Below, piece after piece: positions 41,845 to 49,572 of a DNA stretch of 64,000 bases. The stretch's first letter is position 1, and each line of letters starts with the position of its first letter. The DNA is from Aurantiacibacter luteus. Lineage in GTDB: Bacteria > Pseudomonadota > Alphaproteobacteria > Sphingomonadales > Sphingomonadaceae. The notes under the pieces were generated by a model that was not told the origin of the DNA, made no database searches, and worked only from the letters and a program-made list of their open reading frames with translations. The DNA is taken from assembly GCF_001010945.1 (NCBI RefSeq), contig NZ_LBHB01000002.1:1-64000 (forward strand). The letters run 5' to 3'. The translations under genes were made by a program, and so were the position numbers.

Positions 41845-43182
41845 ATGGGACGCGAATTCTTCGGCACCGACGGCATCCGCGGCCGCGCCAACGGCAAGAA
41901 GCTGAATGCCGCGATAGCCATGAAGGTCGGCCAGGCGGCGGGCCGGCACTTCCTGCGCGGCGACCACAAGCACCGCGTGGTGATCGGCAAGGACACACGG
42001 CTGTCGGGCTACATGATGGAGAACGCGCTGGTCGCGGGCTTCACCAGCGTGGGGATGGACGTGGTGATGACGGGGCCGCTGCCCACGCCCGCCGTCGCCA
42101 TGCTGACCCGCGAGATGCGCGCCGACATCGGCGTGATGATCTCGGCCAGCCACAACCCCTACGACGACAACGGCATCAAGCTGTTCGGCCCCGACGGCTT
42201 CAAGCTCTCCGACGAGGACGAGGAAGCGATCGAGGCGGCCATGCACGCCGAGCCCGTACTGGCCGAGGGCGACCACATCGGCCGCGCCCGGCGGATCGAG
42301 GATGCGCGCGGGCGCTACATTCACGCGGTGAAGCGCGCGCTGCCTTCGGACCTCCGGCTCGACGGCCTGAAGATCGTCGTCGATTGCGCCAATGGCGCGG
42401 CCTACAACGTCACCCCGACCGCGATCTGGGAGCTGGGCGCGGAAGTCGTGACGATGGGCGTCACCCCCAACGGCCTCAACATCAACGACGGCGTGGGCTC
42501 CACCTCGCTCGATGCCATTCGCGCGAAAGTGGTGGAGGAGGGTGCCGATATCGGCATCGCGCTGGACGGGGATGCCGACCGGCTGATCGTGATCGACGAG
42601 AAAGGTGAGGTGGTCGACGGCGACCAGATCATGGGCCTTATCGGCAGTCGCTGGAAACTGAAGGGCTTGCTGAAAGGCGACGGCATCGTCGCCACGGTCA
42701 TGTCGAACCTCGGGCTCGAGCGCTTCCTGCAGGGCGAGGGGCTGAAGCTCGTGCGCGCCAAGGTGGGCGACCGCTACGTGCTCGAGGCGATGAAGGCGGG
42801 CGGTTACAACGTGGGCGGCGAGCAGTCGGGGCACATGATCCTGCTCGACCACGCCACCACCGGCGACGGCACCATCGCCGCCATGCAGGTGCTCGCCGCC
42901 ATGGTCCGCACCGGCAAGCGGGCGAGCGAATTGCTCCACCTTTTCGACCCCGTGCCGCAGTTGCTCAAGAACGTGCGCTACGAAGGCGGCGATCCGCTCG
43001 CGGCCGAGAGCGTGAAAGCCTGCATCGCCGAGGCGGAGGCAGAACTGGAAGGCAAGGGCCGCCTCGTCATCCGCAAGTCCGGCACCGAGCCGCTGGTGCG
43101 CGTCATGGCCGAAGGCGACGACGAGGCGCAAGTGCGCCGGCTGGTCGACGCGATCTGCGCCGAGGTGCAGGCGGCGGCGTGA
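41845..43182 (+). CDS. glmM: Phosphoglucosamine mutase GlmM
   Basis: The protein has 445 residues, the exact family length, starting at ATG 41845. The hallmark start [12 protein letters not shown] is present. The active-site serine is S102 in [14 protein letters not shown]. The metal-binding loop is [12 protein letters not shown], the sugar-binding [10 protein letters not shown], and the phosphate-binding [15 protein letters not shown]. It converts glucosamine-6-phosphate to glucosamine-1-phosphate for UDP-GlcNAc and thus peptidoglycan and lipopolysaccharide. The thiD gene follows after 15 bases. Confidence 0.96.
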   Translation: MGREFFGTDGIRGRANGKKLNAAIAMKVGQAAGRHFLRGDHKHRVVIGKDTRLSGYMMENALVAGFTSVGMDVVMTGPLPTPAVAMLTREMRADIGVMISASHNPYDDNGIKLFGPDGFKLSDEDEEAIEAAMHAEPVLAEGDHIGRARRIEDARGRYIHAVKRALPSDLRLDGLKIVVDCANGAAYNVTPTAIWELGAEVVTMGVTPNGLNINDGVGSTSLDAIRAKVVEEGADIGIALDGDADRLIVIDEKGEVVDGDQIMGLIGSRWKLKGLLKGDGIVATVMSNLGLERFLQGEGLKLVRAKVGDRYVLEAMKAGGYNVGGEQSGHMILLDHATTGDGTIAAMQVLAAMVRTGKRASELLHLFDPVPQLLKNVRYEGGDPLAAESVKACIAEAEAELEGKGRLVIRKSGTEPLVRVMAEGDDEAQVRRLVDAICAEVQAAA

Positions 43183-43197
43183 ACGGGCGTTAGAGCA

Positions 43198-43986
43198 ATG
43201 ACCGCCGATCCCAATCGCCCGCCCCGCGTGCTGGTCATTGCCGGGTCCGACAGCTCGGGCGGCGCGGGGATCCAGGCGGACATCAAGACTGTCACCATGC
43301 TCGGCGGCTATGCCATGACCGCCATCACCGCCGTCACCGCGCAGAACACGCGCGGGGTGCGCGCGGTAGAGACGCTCTCGCCCGATTTCGTCGCCGCGCA
43401 GATCGACGGCTGCCTGGAAGACATCGGCGCGGACGCGGTCAAGGTGGGGATGCTGGGCAGCGCCGACATCGCCGAGGTGGTGGCGGACCGGCTGGAGGAC
43501 CTGCCCTGCCCCATCGTCTTCGACCCCGTCATGGTCGCCACCAGCGGCAGCGTGCTGGCCGACCCGGCTACCGTCGAGGTGTTCGACTGGCTGATGGAGC
43601 TGGCCGCGCTCACCACCCCTAACGTGCCCGAACTCGCCGCGCTCGGCGGCCCGGAGGGCATGAAGGCCAGAAACGACGGTGGCGGCGTCGCCTACCTCGC
43701 CAAGGGCGGCGATGCCGAGGGGCCGATGGTTGAGGACCGCCTCGTGCGCCCCGGCATGGAGGACGTGGTCTGGAGCGAGGCGCGCATCGTCACCCGGCAC
43801 ACGCACGGCACGGGCTGCACCTTGTCGAGCGCGATCGCCACCCACCTCGGACGCGGGCTGCGGCTGGAGGATGCCGTCGCGCTAGGCCGCCGCTTCGTGC
43901 GCGAGGCGATGATGCAGGCGCCGGGCTTCGGGCTCGGCAACGGCCCGCTGGGGCATCAGGCGGTGAGCCAGGCCGGCCAAAACTAA
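43198..43986 (+). CDS. thiD: Hydroxymethylpyrimidine/phosphomethylpyrimidine kinase
   Basis: The protein has 262 residues, the usual size. It starts with the ribokinase-fold segment VLVIAGSDSSGGAGIQADIKT and contains the alkaline loop MTAITAVTAQNTRGV, VFDPVMVATSGS and the anion-hole HTHGTGCTLSSAIAT with its catalytic GTGC cysteine. It phosphorylates HMP and HMP-P in thiamine synthesis or salvage. Its 3' end overlaps the convergent marR gene by 4 bases. Confidence 0.94.
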   Translation: MTADPNRPPRVLVIAGSDSSGGAGIQADIKTVTMLGGYAMTAITAVTAQNTRGVRAVETLSPDFVAAQIDGCLEDIGADAVKVGMLGSADIAEVVADRLEDLPCPIVFDPVMVATSGSVLADPATVEVFDWLMELAALTTPNVPELAALGGPEGMKARNDGGGVAYLAKGGDAEGPMVEDRLVRPGMEDVVWSEARIVTRHTHGTGCTLSSAIATHLGRGLRLEDAVALGRRFVREAMMQAPGFGLGNGPLGHQAVSQAGQN

Positions 43987-44441
43987 CCCAGGAATTTGGC
44001 CAGCAACCTACGCAGTTCCTCGACCTCGTCGCTTTCCAGCTTTTCGCGCAGCCGCTTTTCCGCCTCCGCCGTCTGCATTTCAAAGGCGGCAACCAGGTCT
44101 TCTCCCGCAGGAGTAACGAACAGACCGCGACTACGGCGGTCCCCTGGCACTACGCGCCGCTGCATGCAGCCACGCTCCTCCCAGAAATCGATCGCGAGCG
44201 TCGCGGCTGGGCGCGACAGGCGCAGCGCCTCGCCGATGCGGACCTGCGAGGCGCCGGGGTTGGCGGCCACCAGCGTCAGCACCGACATGCGCTGCGATGT
44301 AAGCGCCTTGTCCGGCATTTCCCCCGCGAGGTGCGACAGGTTCATCACGCTGGCAAGGCGCAGCAGAAACCCGGTGCGTCGGGACAGGAAGCTGTAGTCG
44401 AGCTCGGCGTCACTTTCGTCCGCCGGTATAATCGGCGCCAT
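43983..44441 (-). CDS. MarR family transcriptional regulator
   Basis: The protein has 152 residues from ATG 44441, with GGGGAGAG upstream. The winged helix region is RMSVLTLVAANPGASQVRIGEALRLSRPAATLAIDFWEERG, and the wing follows as RRVVPGDRRSRGLFVTPAGED. The C-terminal helix (AEAEKRLREKLESDEVEELRRLL) is for dimerisation. It is divergent from a TonB-dependent receptor, with a palindrome between them, so it probably controls that receptor and itself in response to a small ligand. Confidence 0.88.
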   Translation of the reverse strand: MAPIIPADESDAELDYSFLSRRTGFLLRLASVMNLSHLAGEMPDKALTSQRMSVLTLVAANPGASQVRIGEALRLSRPAATLAIDFWEERGCMQRRVVPGDRRSRGLFVTPAGEDLVAAFEMQTAEAEKRLREKLESDEVEELRRLLAKFLG

Positions 44442-44523
44442 GGTCACGCTCTCCCCGTGTGACTTTTCCGACACGATAAACAGGCCGCCACTATGCGGCA
44501 AGCGACGCGATATTGTCGGCATA

Positions 44524-44540
44524 TGTTATCGATGATAACA
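44524..44540. promoter_or_regulatory. Palindromic candidate MarR operator
   Basis: TGTTATC (44524-44530) and GATAACA (44534-44540) are exact complements around GAT. The site lies between the divergent marR start (44441) and the receptor start (44586), in locally AT-rich DNA. MarR dimers usually bind such 15-20 bp palindromes. Confidence 0.65.
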
Positions 44541-44585
44541 AATTTCCAAGACCGCGTACGATCGGTCGTTTTTGGGAGAACAGTC

Positions 44586-47000
44586 ATGCACATCTTCGGC
44601 CTGTCCGCTTTCCGTTGCGTCGTCCTCTCCGGCACGGCTCTCGCGGCGCTTACTTCGGCTCCGCCCGCCGCCGCGCAGGTGAACCCTGCCGACACCGGCG
44701 CATCGGCAGAGGAAGCCCGCCAGAACGAGCAGGCGGGAGACGTCATCCTTGTCACCGCGCGGCGTCGCGAAGAATCGCTGCAGGACACCCCTATCGCCAT
44801 CTCCGCCTTCAGCGCCGAAACGCTGGAGGATCGGCAAATCGTGCAGACATCCGACCTCGAGCGGATCACGCCCAGCCTGCAGTTCAAGCCTGCCGGTCAG
44901 CTGTCCGGCAACAGCGCCTCGTCCGTCGTTTTCATCCGCGGCATCGGCCAGCTCGATCCCACGGCGGCAGTCGATCCGGGCGTCGGCATCTACATCGACG
45001 AGGTCTATGTCGGTCGCGCTGCGGGTGGCACAATCGAGTTCGGCGACATTGCCAGCGTCGAAGTGCTGCGCGGACCGCAAGGCACGCTGTTCGGCCGCAA
45101 CACCATCGGCGGCGCAATTCTGGTCCGCACCCGCGAACCGGAATTCGGGGAATTTTCCGGCCGGGCGCGGATGCGCTTTGGCCAGTACGACCTGTTCGAA
45201 GGCTTCGCCGCATTGAACGTGCCGCTTGGCGACACGCTGGCGGCCCGCATTTCGGGCGGAATTCGCGAGCGACAGGGCTACGTCATCCGCGAGTTCGACA
45301 ATCGCGACCTTGGCAACGAGAGCGTGCGTTCGGGCAATGCTGCCCTGCGCTGGGAGCCCTCGCCCGCCTTCGAGGTGAACCTGCGTGCCGATTACACCCG
45401 GCGCGACGAGAACGGCGCGCCGTTCGTTTTTGCCGGCATAAACGAGCGGGCCCCCGTGCCTGCCATCGTCAGCGTGGCGGCGGGCTGTCCCGGCGCGACC
45501 ATTCCCTTCGCCCCGCTCGCCCCCGGCAATCCGCGCTTCGGCGCCCCCAACGTGCCCTTGATCGACGACGCGCGCTGCGCCAACGATTTCCAGGCACGTG
45601 GCAACTTCGTCAACGGCGGGACCGCGCCCGTACTGAGCGAATCCGAGGTCTGGGGCGTATCGGGCACCGCCACCTACGAACTGTCGGACGCTTTCACCGT
45701 GAAGAGCATCACCGCCTATCGCTCCACGGAATCGCGCGGCATCCGCGATGCCGACAACACGCCGTTCGAGATCCTGACTACCGATGTCGGCTCGCAGTCC
45801 GACCAGTTCAGCCAGGAGCTGCAACTGCAGTACAACTCCGATCGTGTGAGCGCGATCATCGGCGGATACTACTTCGACGAGGACACGACCGAGCGGGCCA
45901 CGGTGTTCCTGGCGTTTCCGCCCTCGCCGCCCGTCATCGGCTCGGTATTGAACGGCGGGCCGGGAAGCCGCGACCTGCAATTTTCCGATCTCGAGACACG
46001 CTCGCTTGCAGCTTTCGGCGAAGTTTCGTTCGAAGTGCTCGAGGGCCTCGAGCTGACCGGCGGCCTGCGCTACACGGAAGATCGCAAGACCTATGCCGGC
46101 ACGGTGTTCAACCTCTTTCCCTCGACGCTGCCCGACCCCGATCCGCTGCCGGTATTGGCCATTCCCGAAGGCGGCCCCCTGTTTATCTACAGCCGCCCGT
46201 TCGAGGATACCTTCACCGCTCTCACCGGCTCTGCCAGCGCGGCCTACACGTTCACCGATTGGCTCAACGCCTACGTCTCCTACGCGCGCAGCTTCAAGTC
46301 CGGAGGATTCAACACCCGCTACAACGCACCGCCTGCTGGCTTCGTCCCGGTGCCTTTCGACGAGGAGAGCGTAAACAGCTACGAAGTCGGAGCGAAGATG
46401 GATTTCGGCGATCTGCGCCTGAACCTCGCCGCCTTCCAGGCCAATTACACCGACATCCAGCTGGTCTTCCGCCAGGGCCCTGTGCCGCTGCTGTTCAACG
46501 CCGGCGAGGCACGGATCCGCGGGTTCGAGGCGGAGGCAACCTACAATCCCTACGGCAGCGGTCTGCGGATCGATGCCGGGCTCAGCGTGCTCGACGACGA
46601 GATCCGCACGATCACGCCTGTCCCCGGCACCACGGCCACCGTGGCGCCAGGCGACGACCTGCCTCTGACCCCGTCGTTCCAGGGTAATATCGCCATCGGT
46701 TACGAGATCGACGTATCTCCCCGAGTCACCGTGACCCCGCGCGTGGACGGGAGTTATACATCCAGCCTCACCTTCATCACCGGCAGCGTGCCGGAGATTG
46801 AGCAGGACGGGTATTTCGTGGGCAACGCTTCGATCGAGGTGGAAATCGACGATACCTATCGCATCCAGGCAGGTGTCATCAACGCGCTGGACGAGGAATA
46901 CCTGATTCAGGGCAACGCCTCACTCGGCACGCTCGGCTACGCCGAGAAGATCTTCGCCCGCCCCCGCAACTGGTACGTGCAGGTCTCGACCGAATTTTAG
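44586..47000 (+). CDS. TonB-dependent outer-membrane receptor
   Basis: The protein has 804 residues from ATG 44586 (GGGAG upstream), with a signal peptide ending at PAAAQ. The plug shows VILVTARRREESLQDTPIAIS, FIRGIGQLDPTAAVDPGVG, IYIDEVYVGRAAGG and VEVLRGPQGTLFGRNTIGGAI. The barrel ends in the family-typical FARPRNWYVQVSTEF. No adjacent periplasmic or ABC partner is present. The divergent MarR regulator suggests induction by an aromatic or amphipathic ligand rather than iron control; this is inference. Confidence 0.92.
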   Translation: MHIFGLSAFRCVVLSGTALAALTSAPPAAAQVNPADTGASAEEARQNEQAGDVILVTARRREESLQDTPIAISAFSAETLEDRQIVQTSDLERITPSLQFKPAGQLSGNSASSVVFIRGIGQLDPTAAVDPGVGIYIDEVYVGRAAGGTIEFGDIASVEVLRGPQGTLFGRNTIGGAILVRTREPEFGEFSGRARMRFGQYDLFEGFAALNVPLGDTLAARISGGIRERQGYVIREFDNRDLGNESVRSGNAALRWEPSPAFEVNLRADYTRRDENGAPFVFAGINERAPVPAIVSVAAGCPGATIPFAPLAPGNPRFGAPNVPLIDDARCANDFQARGNFVNGGTAPVLSESEVWGVSGTATYELSDAFTVKSITAYRSTESRGIRDADNTPFEILTTDVGSQSDQFSQELQLQYNSDRVSAIIGGYYFDEDTTERATVFLAFPPSPPVIGSVLNGGPGSRDLQFSDLETRSLAAFGEVSFEVLEGLELTGGLRYTEDRKTYAGTVFNLFPSTLPDPDPLPVLAIPEGGPLFIYSRPFEDTFTALTGSASAAYTFTDWLNAYVSYARSFKSGGFNTRYNAPPAGFVPVPFDEESVNSYEVGAKMDFGDLRLNLAAFQANYTDIQLVFRQGPVPLLFNAGEARIRGFEAEATYNPYGSGLRIDAGLSVLDDEIRTITPVPGTTATVAPGDDLPLTPSFQGNIAIGYEIDVSPRVTVTPRVDGSYTSSLTFITGSVPEIEQDGYFVGNASIEVEIDDTYRIQAGVINALDEEYLIQGNASLGTLGYAEKIFARPRNWYVQVSTEF

Positions 47001-47010
47001 GAGAGGGTTC

Positions 47011-47037
47011 GGGGGCGCGGCTCAACGCTGCGCCCCC
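47011..47037. terminator. Strong GC-rich hairpin between convergent genes
   Basis: GGGGGCGCGGC (47011-47021) pairs with GCTGCGCCCCC (47027-47037) around TCAAC with one G-T pair. It lies between the convergent receptor and LOG-family genes. There is no clear U-tract, so it may be a Rho-dependent or mRNA-stabilising end. Confidence 0.5.
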
Positions 47038-47046
47038 GCCCGGATT

Positions 47047-47922
47047 TCAATTCTTGATCTTGTAGAAGCCCGCGATCGCCGCCCAGGCATCCTCTGCCGT
47101 CTCGCACCAGGTGATGAGATCGAGGTCGCGGCGCGAGATCACGCCTTCCTCGGCCAGCGCGTCGAAATCGACCACGCGGGTCCAGAAGTCCTTGCCGAAC
47201 AGCAGGATCGGCAACGGCTTCATCTTGCCGGTCTGCACCAGCGTCAGCAGTTCGAAGAACTCGTCGAAGGTGCCGAACCCACCGGGGAAGACCGCCACCG
47301 CCCGCGCGCGCAGCAGGAAGTGCATCTTGCGAAGCGCAAAGTAGTGGAAGTTGAGCGACAGGTAGGGCGTAACGTAGGGGTTGGGCGCCTGCTCGTGCGG
47401 CAGGATGATGTTGAGACCGATGCTTTCCGCCCCCGCATCGCTCGCGCCCCTGTTGGCCGCTTCCATGATCGAGGGGCCGCCGCCGCTACACACGACGAAC
47501 TGGCGCTTGCCGTCCTCCACGATCGACTTCTCGCTGACCAGCCTGGCGAGCTTGTGCGCCTCGCCGTAGTACTTGCTCTTGGCCGCGAGGTTGCGGATCA
47601 CCAGCGCCTCGTCCTCGGGCAGGGTCTCGGCCTGCTTCAGCGCCGCCTCGGCGGCCTCGGGCGGGGGAATACGGGCGGACCCGTACATGACCAGCGTGGA
47701 GCCCACGCCCGCCTCGTCCAGCAGAGTCTCGGCCTTCAAGAGCTCGAGCTGGAAGCGCACCGGGCGCAATTCCTCGCGCAGCAGGAAGTCGGTGTCCTGG
47801 AAGGCCAGCTTGTAGGCCGGGTGCCGCGTCTGCGGAGTGGAGGGGACCGCCTTCTCGGCGAACTGCGCCTCGGTATCGGCGTGATAAAACTTGTGGTCGG
47901 TCAATTCGTCTTCGGGGCTCAC
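47047..47922 (-). CDS. LOG family protein (TIGR00730-type Rossmann fold)
   Basis: The protein has 291 residues from GTG 47922, with GAGAGG upstream; TTG 47940 lacks a site. The family motifs are CSGGGPSIMEAANRGA and PGGFGTFDEFFELLTLVQTG (PGGxGTxxE), which form the nucleotide and catalytic site. Proteins of this group are nucleoside-5'-monophosphate phosphoribohydrolases, named for plant cytokinin activation, or nucleotide-hydrolase relatives such as PpnN. The N-terminal extension of about 90 residues is longer than in plant LOG. The role here is probably nucleotide turnover. Confidence 0.88.
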   Translation of the reverse strand: MSPEDELTDHKFYHADTEAQFAEKAVPSTPQTRHPAYKLAFQDTDFLLREELRPVRFQLELLKAETLLDEAGVGSTLVMYGSARIPPPEAAEAALKQAETLPEDEALVIRNLAAKSKYYGEAHKLARLVSEKSIVEDGKRQFVVCSGGGPSIMEAANRGASDAGAESIGLNIILPHEQAPNPYVTPYLSLNFHYFALRKMHFLLRARAVAVFPGGFGTFDEFFELLTLVQTGKMKPLPILLFGKDFWTRVVDFDALAEEGVISRRDLDLITWCETAEDAWAAIAGFYKIKN

Positions 47923-47995
47923 GCCGTCATCCTCTCGCAAAACAGCACACGGCCTTAGAGACCATGGTCAGTATTGGAAAGGGCCGGGAAAACGC

Positions 47996-48069
47996 TGGAT
48001 GCCCCGCAAGGACTCGAACCTTGATTGACGGAGTCAGAGTCCGCTCTCTTACCATTAGAGGACAGGGCA
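47996..48069 (-). tRNA. tRNA-Gln (anticodon CTG)
   Basis: Read on the minus strand, the 74 bases fold as a cloverleaf. The acceptor is TGCCCTG/CGGGGCA with one G-T pair. The D arm is CTCT/AGAG, and the anticodon stem is GCGGA/TCCGT with loop CTCTGAC (anticodon CTG). A four-base variable region follows, then a T arm CAAGG/CCTTG with loop TTCGAGT. The base before the encoded CCA end (47996-47998) is T. It decodes CAG codons. Confidence 0.95.
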
Positions 48070-48132
48070 CTGCAGCGAGGGCGGGCGTTTATAACGGGGT
48101 TTGGATTCGGTCAACCCTTGCAGTCTGGGCAA

Positions 48133-48573
48133 TTACGCGGCGGGCCAAGTGACCGTGCGGCAGACGATGGAGAGGCAGCCCTGCACGTCGAGCGCACCGT
48201 TGCGGCCCGGGCGCACCACGGCGCGGTAGGTGCCGCCGTCCTCGGGGTTGTAGACCTGCCCGCGCCAAGCCCCGTCGCGCCAGGAAAGGGCGCTCAGCAC
48301 CCGCACGCCGACGATGGGCCGGTCCCGCAGGGCGGGGTTGTCGTTGTGGCGGTCGCGGTTGGTCTCGCCCGGTTTCATGCGGATGATGCGGGTGATGGTC
48401 CCGCAGCGCGTGTTGCCGCATGGGGCCACCGTGATTTCCACGTAACCGCCTTGGTCGCGGTAGGTGCCGTCGATGCTGCGCTGTGCCAGAGCATCATCAG
48501 GCGCAGCCGTGGAGGCGAGCGCGAGGACGGTGGCGGCGGCGAAGATGGTGCGGATCATGACGAACGAACGCAT
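48133..48573 (-). CDS. Secreted DUF2147 family protein
   Basis: The protein has 146 residues (141 if it starts at the in-frame ATG 48558). A signal peptide ends near DALAQ. The mature domain has the DUF2147 pattern: GTYRDQGGYVEITVAPCGNTRCGTITRI, then GVRVLSALSWRDGAWRGQVYNPEDGGTYRAVV and a final LDVQGCLSIVCRTVTW. Four cysteines may form two disulfides in the periplasm. No biochemical role is known for the family. It does not seem linked to the arsenic genes beside it. Confidence 0.8.
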   Translation of the reverse strand: MRSFVMIRTIFAAATVLALASTAAPDDALAQRSIDGTYRDQGGYVEITVAPCGNTRCGTITRIIRMKPGETNRDRHNDNPALRDRPIVGVRVLSALSWRDGAWRGQVYNPEDGGTYRAVVRPGRNGALDVQGCLSIVCRTVTWPAA

Positions 48574-48591
48574 GACACGCCGGAATGGTGC

Positions 48592-49572
48592 CTAGGCTGA
48601 ACAACTCGCCCCGCCGAGCACGCAGAAGCGCGCGCAGTGCGGGTGGTTGAGCATGACCGGGCGGCTCGCCTCGGCAACGGTCGCGCCGAGATCGAACTGC
48701 GGATCGTAGGGCAGCAGCGTGCAGGCGACGACACGCGCGGCGGGCTCGCCCTTGCGGTGGACGACCATTCGGCTCGAGGCGCACATGATGTCGTCCGGGG
48801 ACTTGCCGAGGATGCCCCAGCACGCGGTGGTGATCTCGGGCACGTCGGCGCTCGCGTCCATTTCCGGGAAGAGCACCAGCTGCGCGGGATCGGCGGCGTC
48901 GATGGCGATACCCTCGGCGGCGAACAACATGGCGTAGGCATTGCGGGCCAGTGCCTCGCTTTCCCCGCCCAGCCTGCGCCCGGCGGCGGCGAGCGAGAAG
49001 CCGTTGGCGCTGAGCCAGCGCAGCCCGTCCAGCATGGGCGCCCAGCTTCCCGGGCCGCGCTCCTCCTCGTGCACGTGCTGGGTGTGGTGATCGATGGAGA
49101 CGCGGATCGTCAGCCGGTCGCCGTAAGCCTGGCGCAGCCGCAACAGTTCGGCTTCGTGGCGGCGCAGCGGCTTCATGGCGTTGGAGAGGACGAGCACCTC
49201 GTGCCCACGCGACAGCGCGTCCTCGATCATCGCCAGGATGTGCGGATTCATGAACGGCTCGCCGCCGGTGAACCCGATCTCGCGGACCCCTTGTGCCTCG
49301 ATCTCGTCGAGGAAGCGCGTCACCTCGGCAGCGGTCAGGTAGATCAGCGCATCGTTGGTCGGACTGCTCTCGATGTAGCAGTTGGCGCAGGCGAGATTGC
49401 ACAGCGTGCCGGTAGCGAACCACAGCGTGTCGAGGTGCGTCAGCGCCACGCTCGCGCGCTCCGAGCCGTCGGCGGTAACCAGCGGATCGGCGAATTTTTC
49501 GCGCGGCAGGGCCGTGGCATCGACCGCGAAGGGCGAGGGGCCGGTGGGGGCGTTCCTGCTGCGGCTTGCCAT
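48592..49572 (-). CDS. Radical SAM protein with Cys-rich C-terminus, in an arsenosugar-type cluster
   Basis: The protein has 326 residues from ATG 49572, overlapping the upstream oxidoreductase stop (ATGA). The radical SAM 4Fe-4S motif is C58-x3-C62-x2-C65 in TLCNLACANCYIESSP, and the SAM-binding GGEP is at 103-106. Six further cysteines (251, 264, 284, 313, 317, 324) fill the last third, suggesting a SPASM-like auxiliary cluster. It also has conserved-looking SIDHHTQHVHEEERG and LVLFPEMD. It does not show the N-terminal pattern of ArsS that I recall (GKLCNQACKHCHVDA), so it may be a different enzyme replacing ArsS, or one with another role. Context links it to arsenic. Confidence 0.82.
   Translation of the reverse strand: MASRSRNAPTGPSPFAVDATALPREKFADPLVTADGSERASVALTHLDTLWFATGTLCNLACANCYIESSPTNDALIYLTAAEVTRFLDEIEAQGVREIGFTGGEPFMNPHILAMIEDALSRGHEVLVLSNAMKPLRRHEAELLRLRQAYGDRLTIRVSIDHHTQHVHEEERGPGSWAPMLDGLRWLSANGFSLAAAGRRLGGESEALARNAYAMLFAAEGIAIDAADPAQLVLFPEMDASADVPEITTACWGILGKSPDDIMCASSRMVVHRKGEPAARVVACTLLPYDPQFDLGATVAEASRPVMLNHPHCARFCVLGGASCSA

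Noticed and set aside
41680-43845. In-frame upstream extension of the sodB frame across glmM and thiD
   Set aside because: The SOD family starts at 41679; the extension is antisense to two conserved genes.
48592-49572. Annotation as canonical ArsS
   Set aside because: The radical SAM motif context and C-terminal cysteine pattern do not match ArsS as I know it; kept as an unassigned radical SAM protein.
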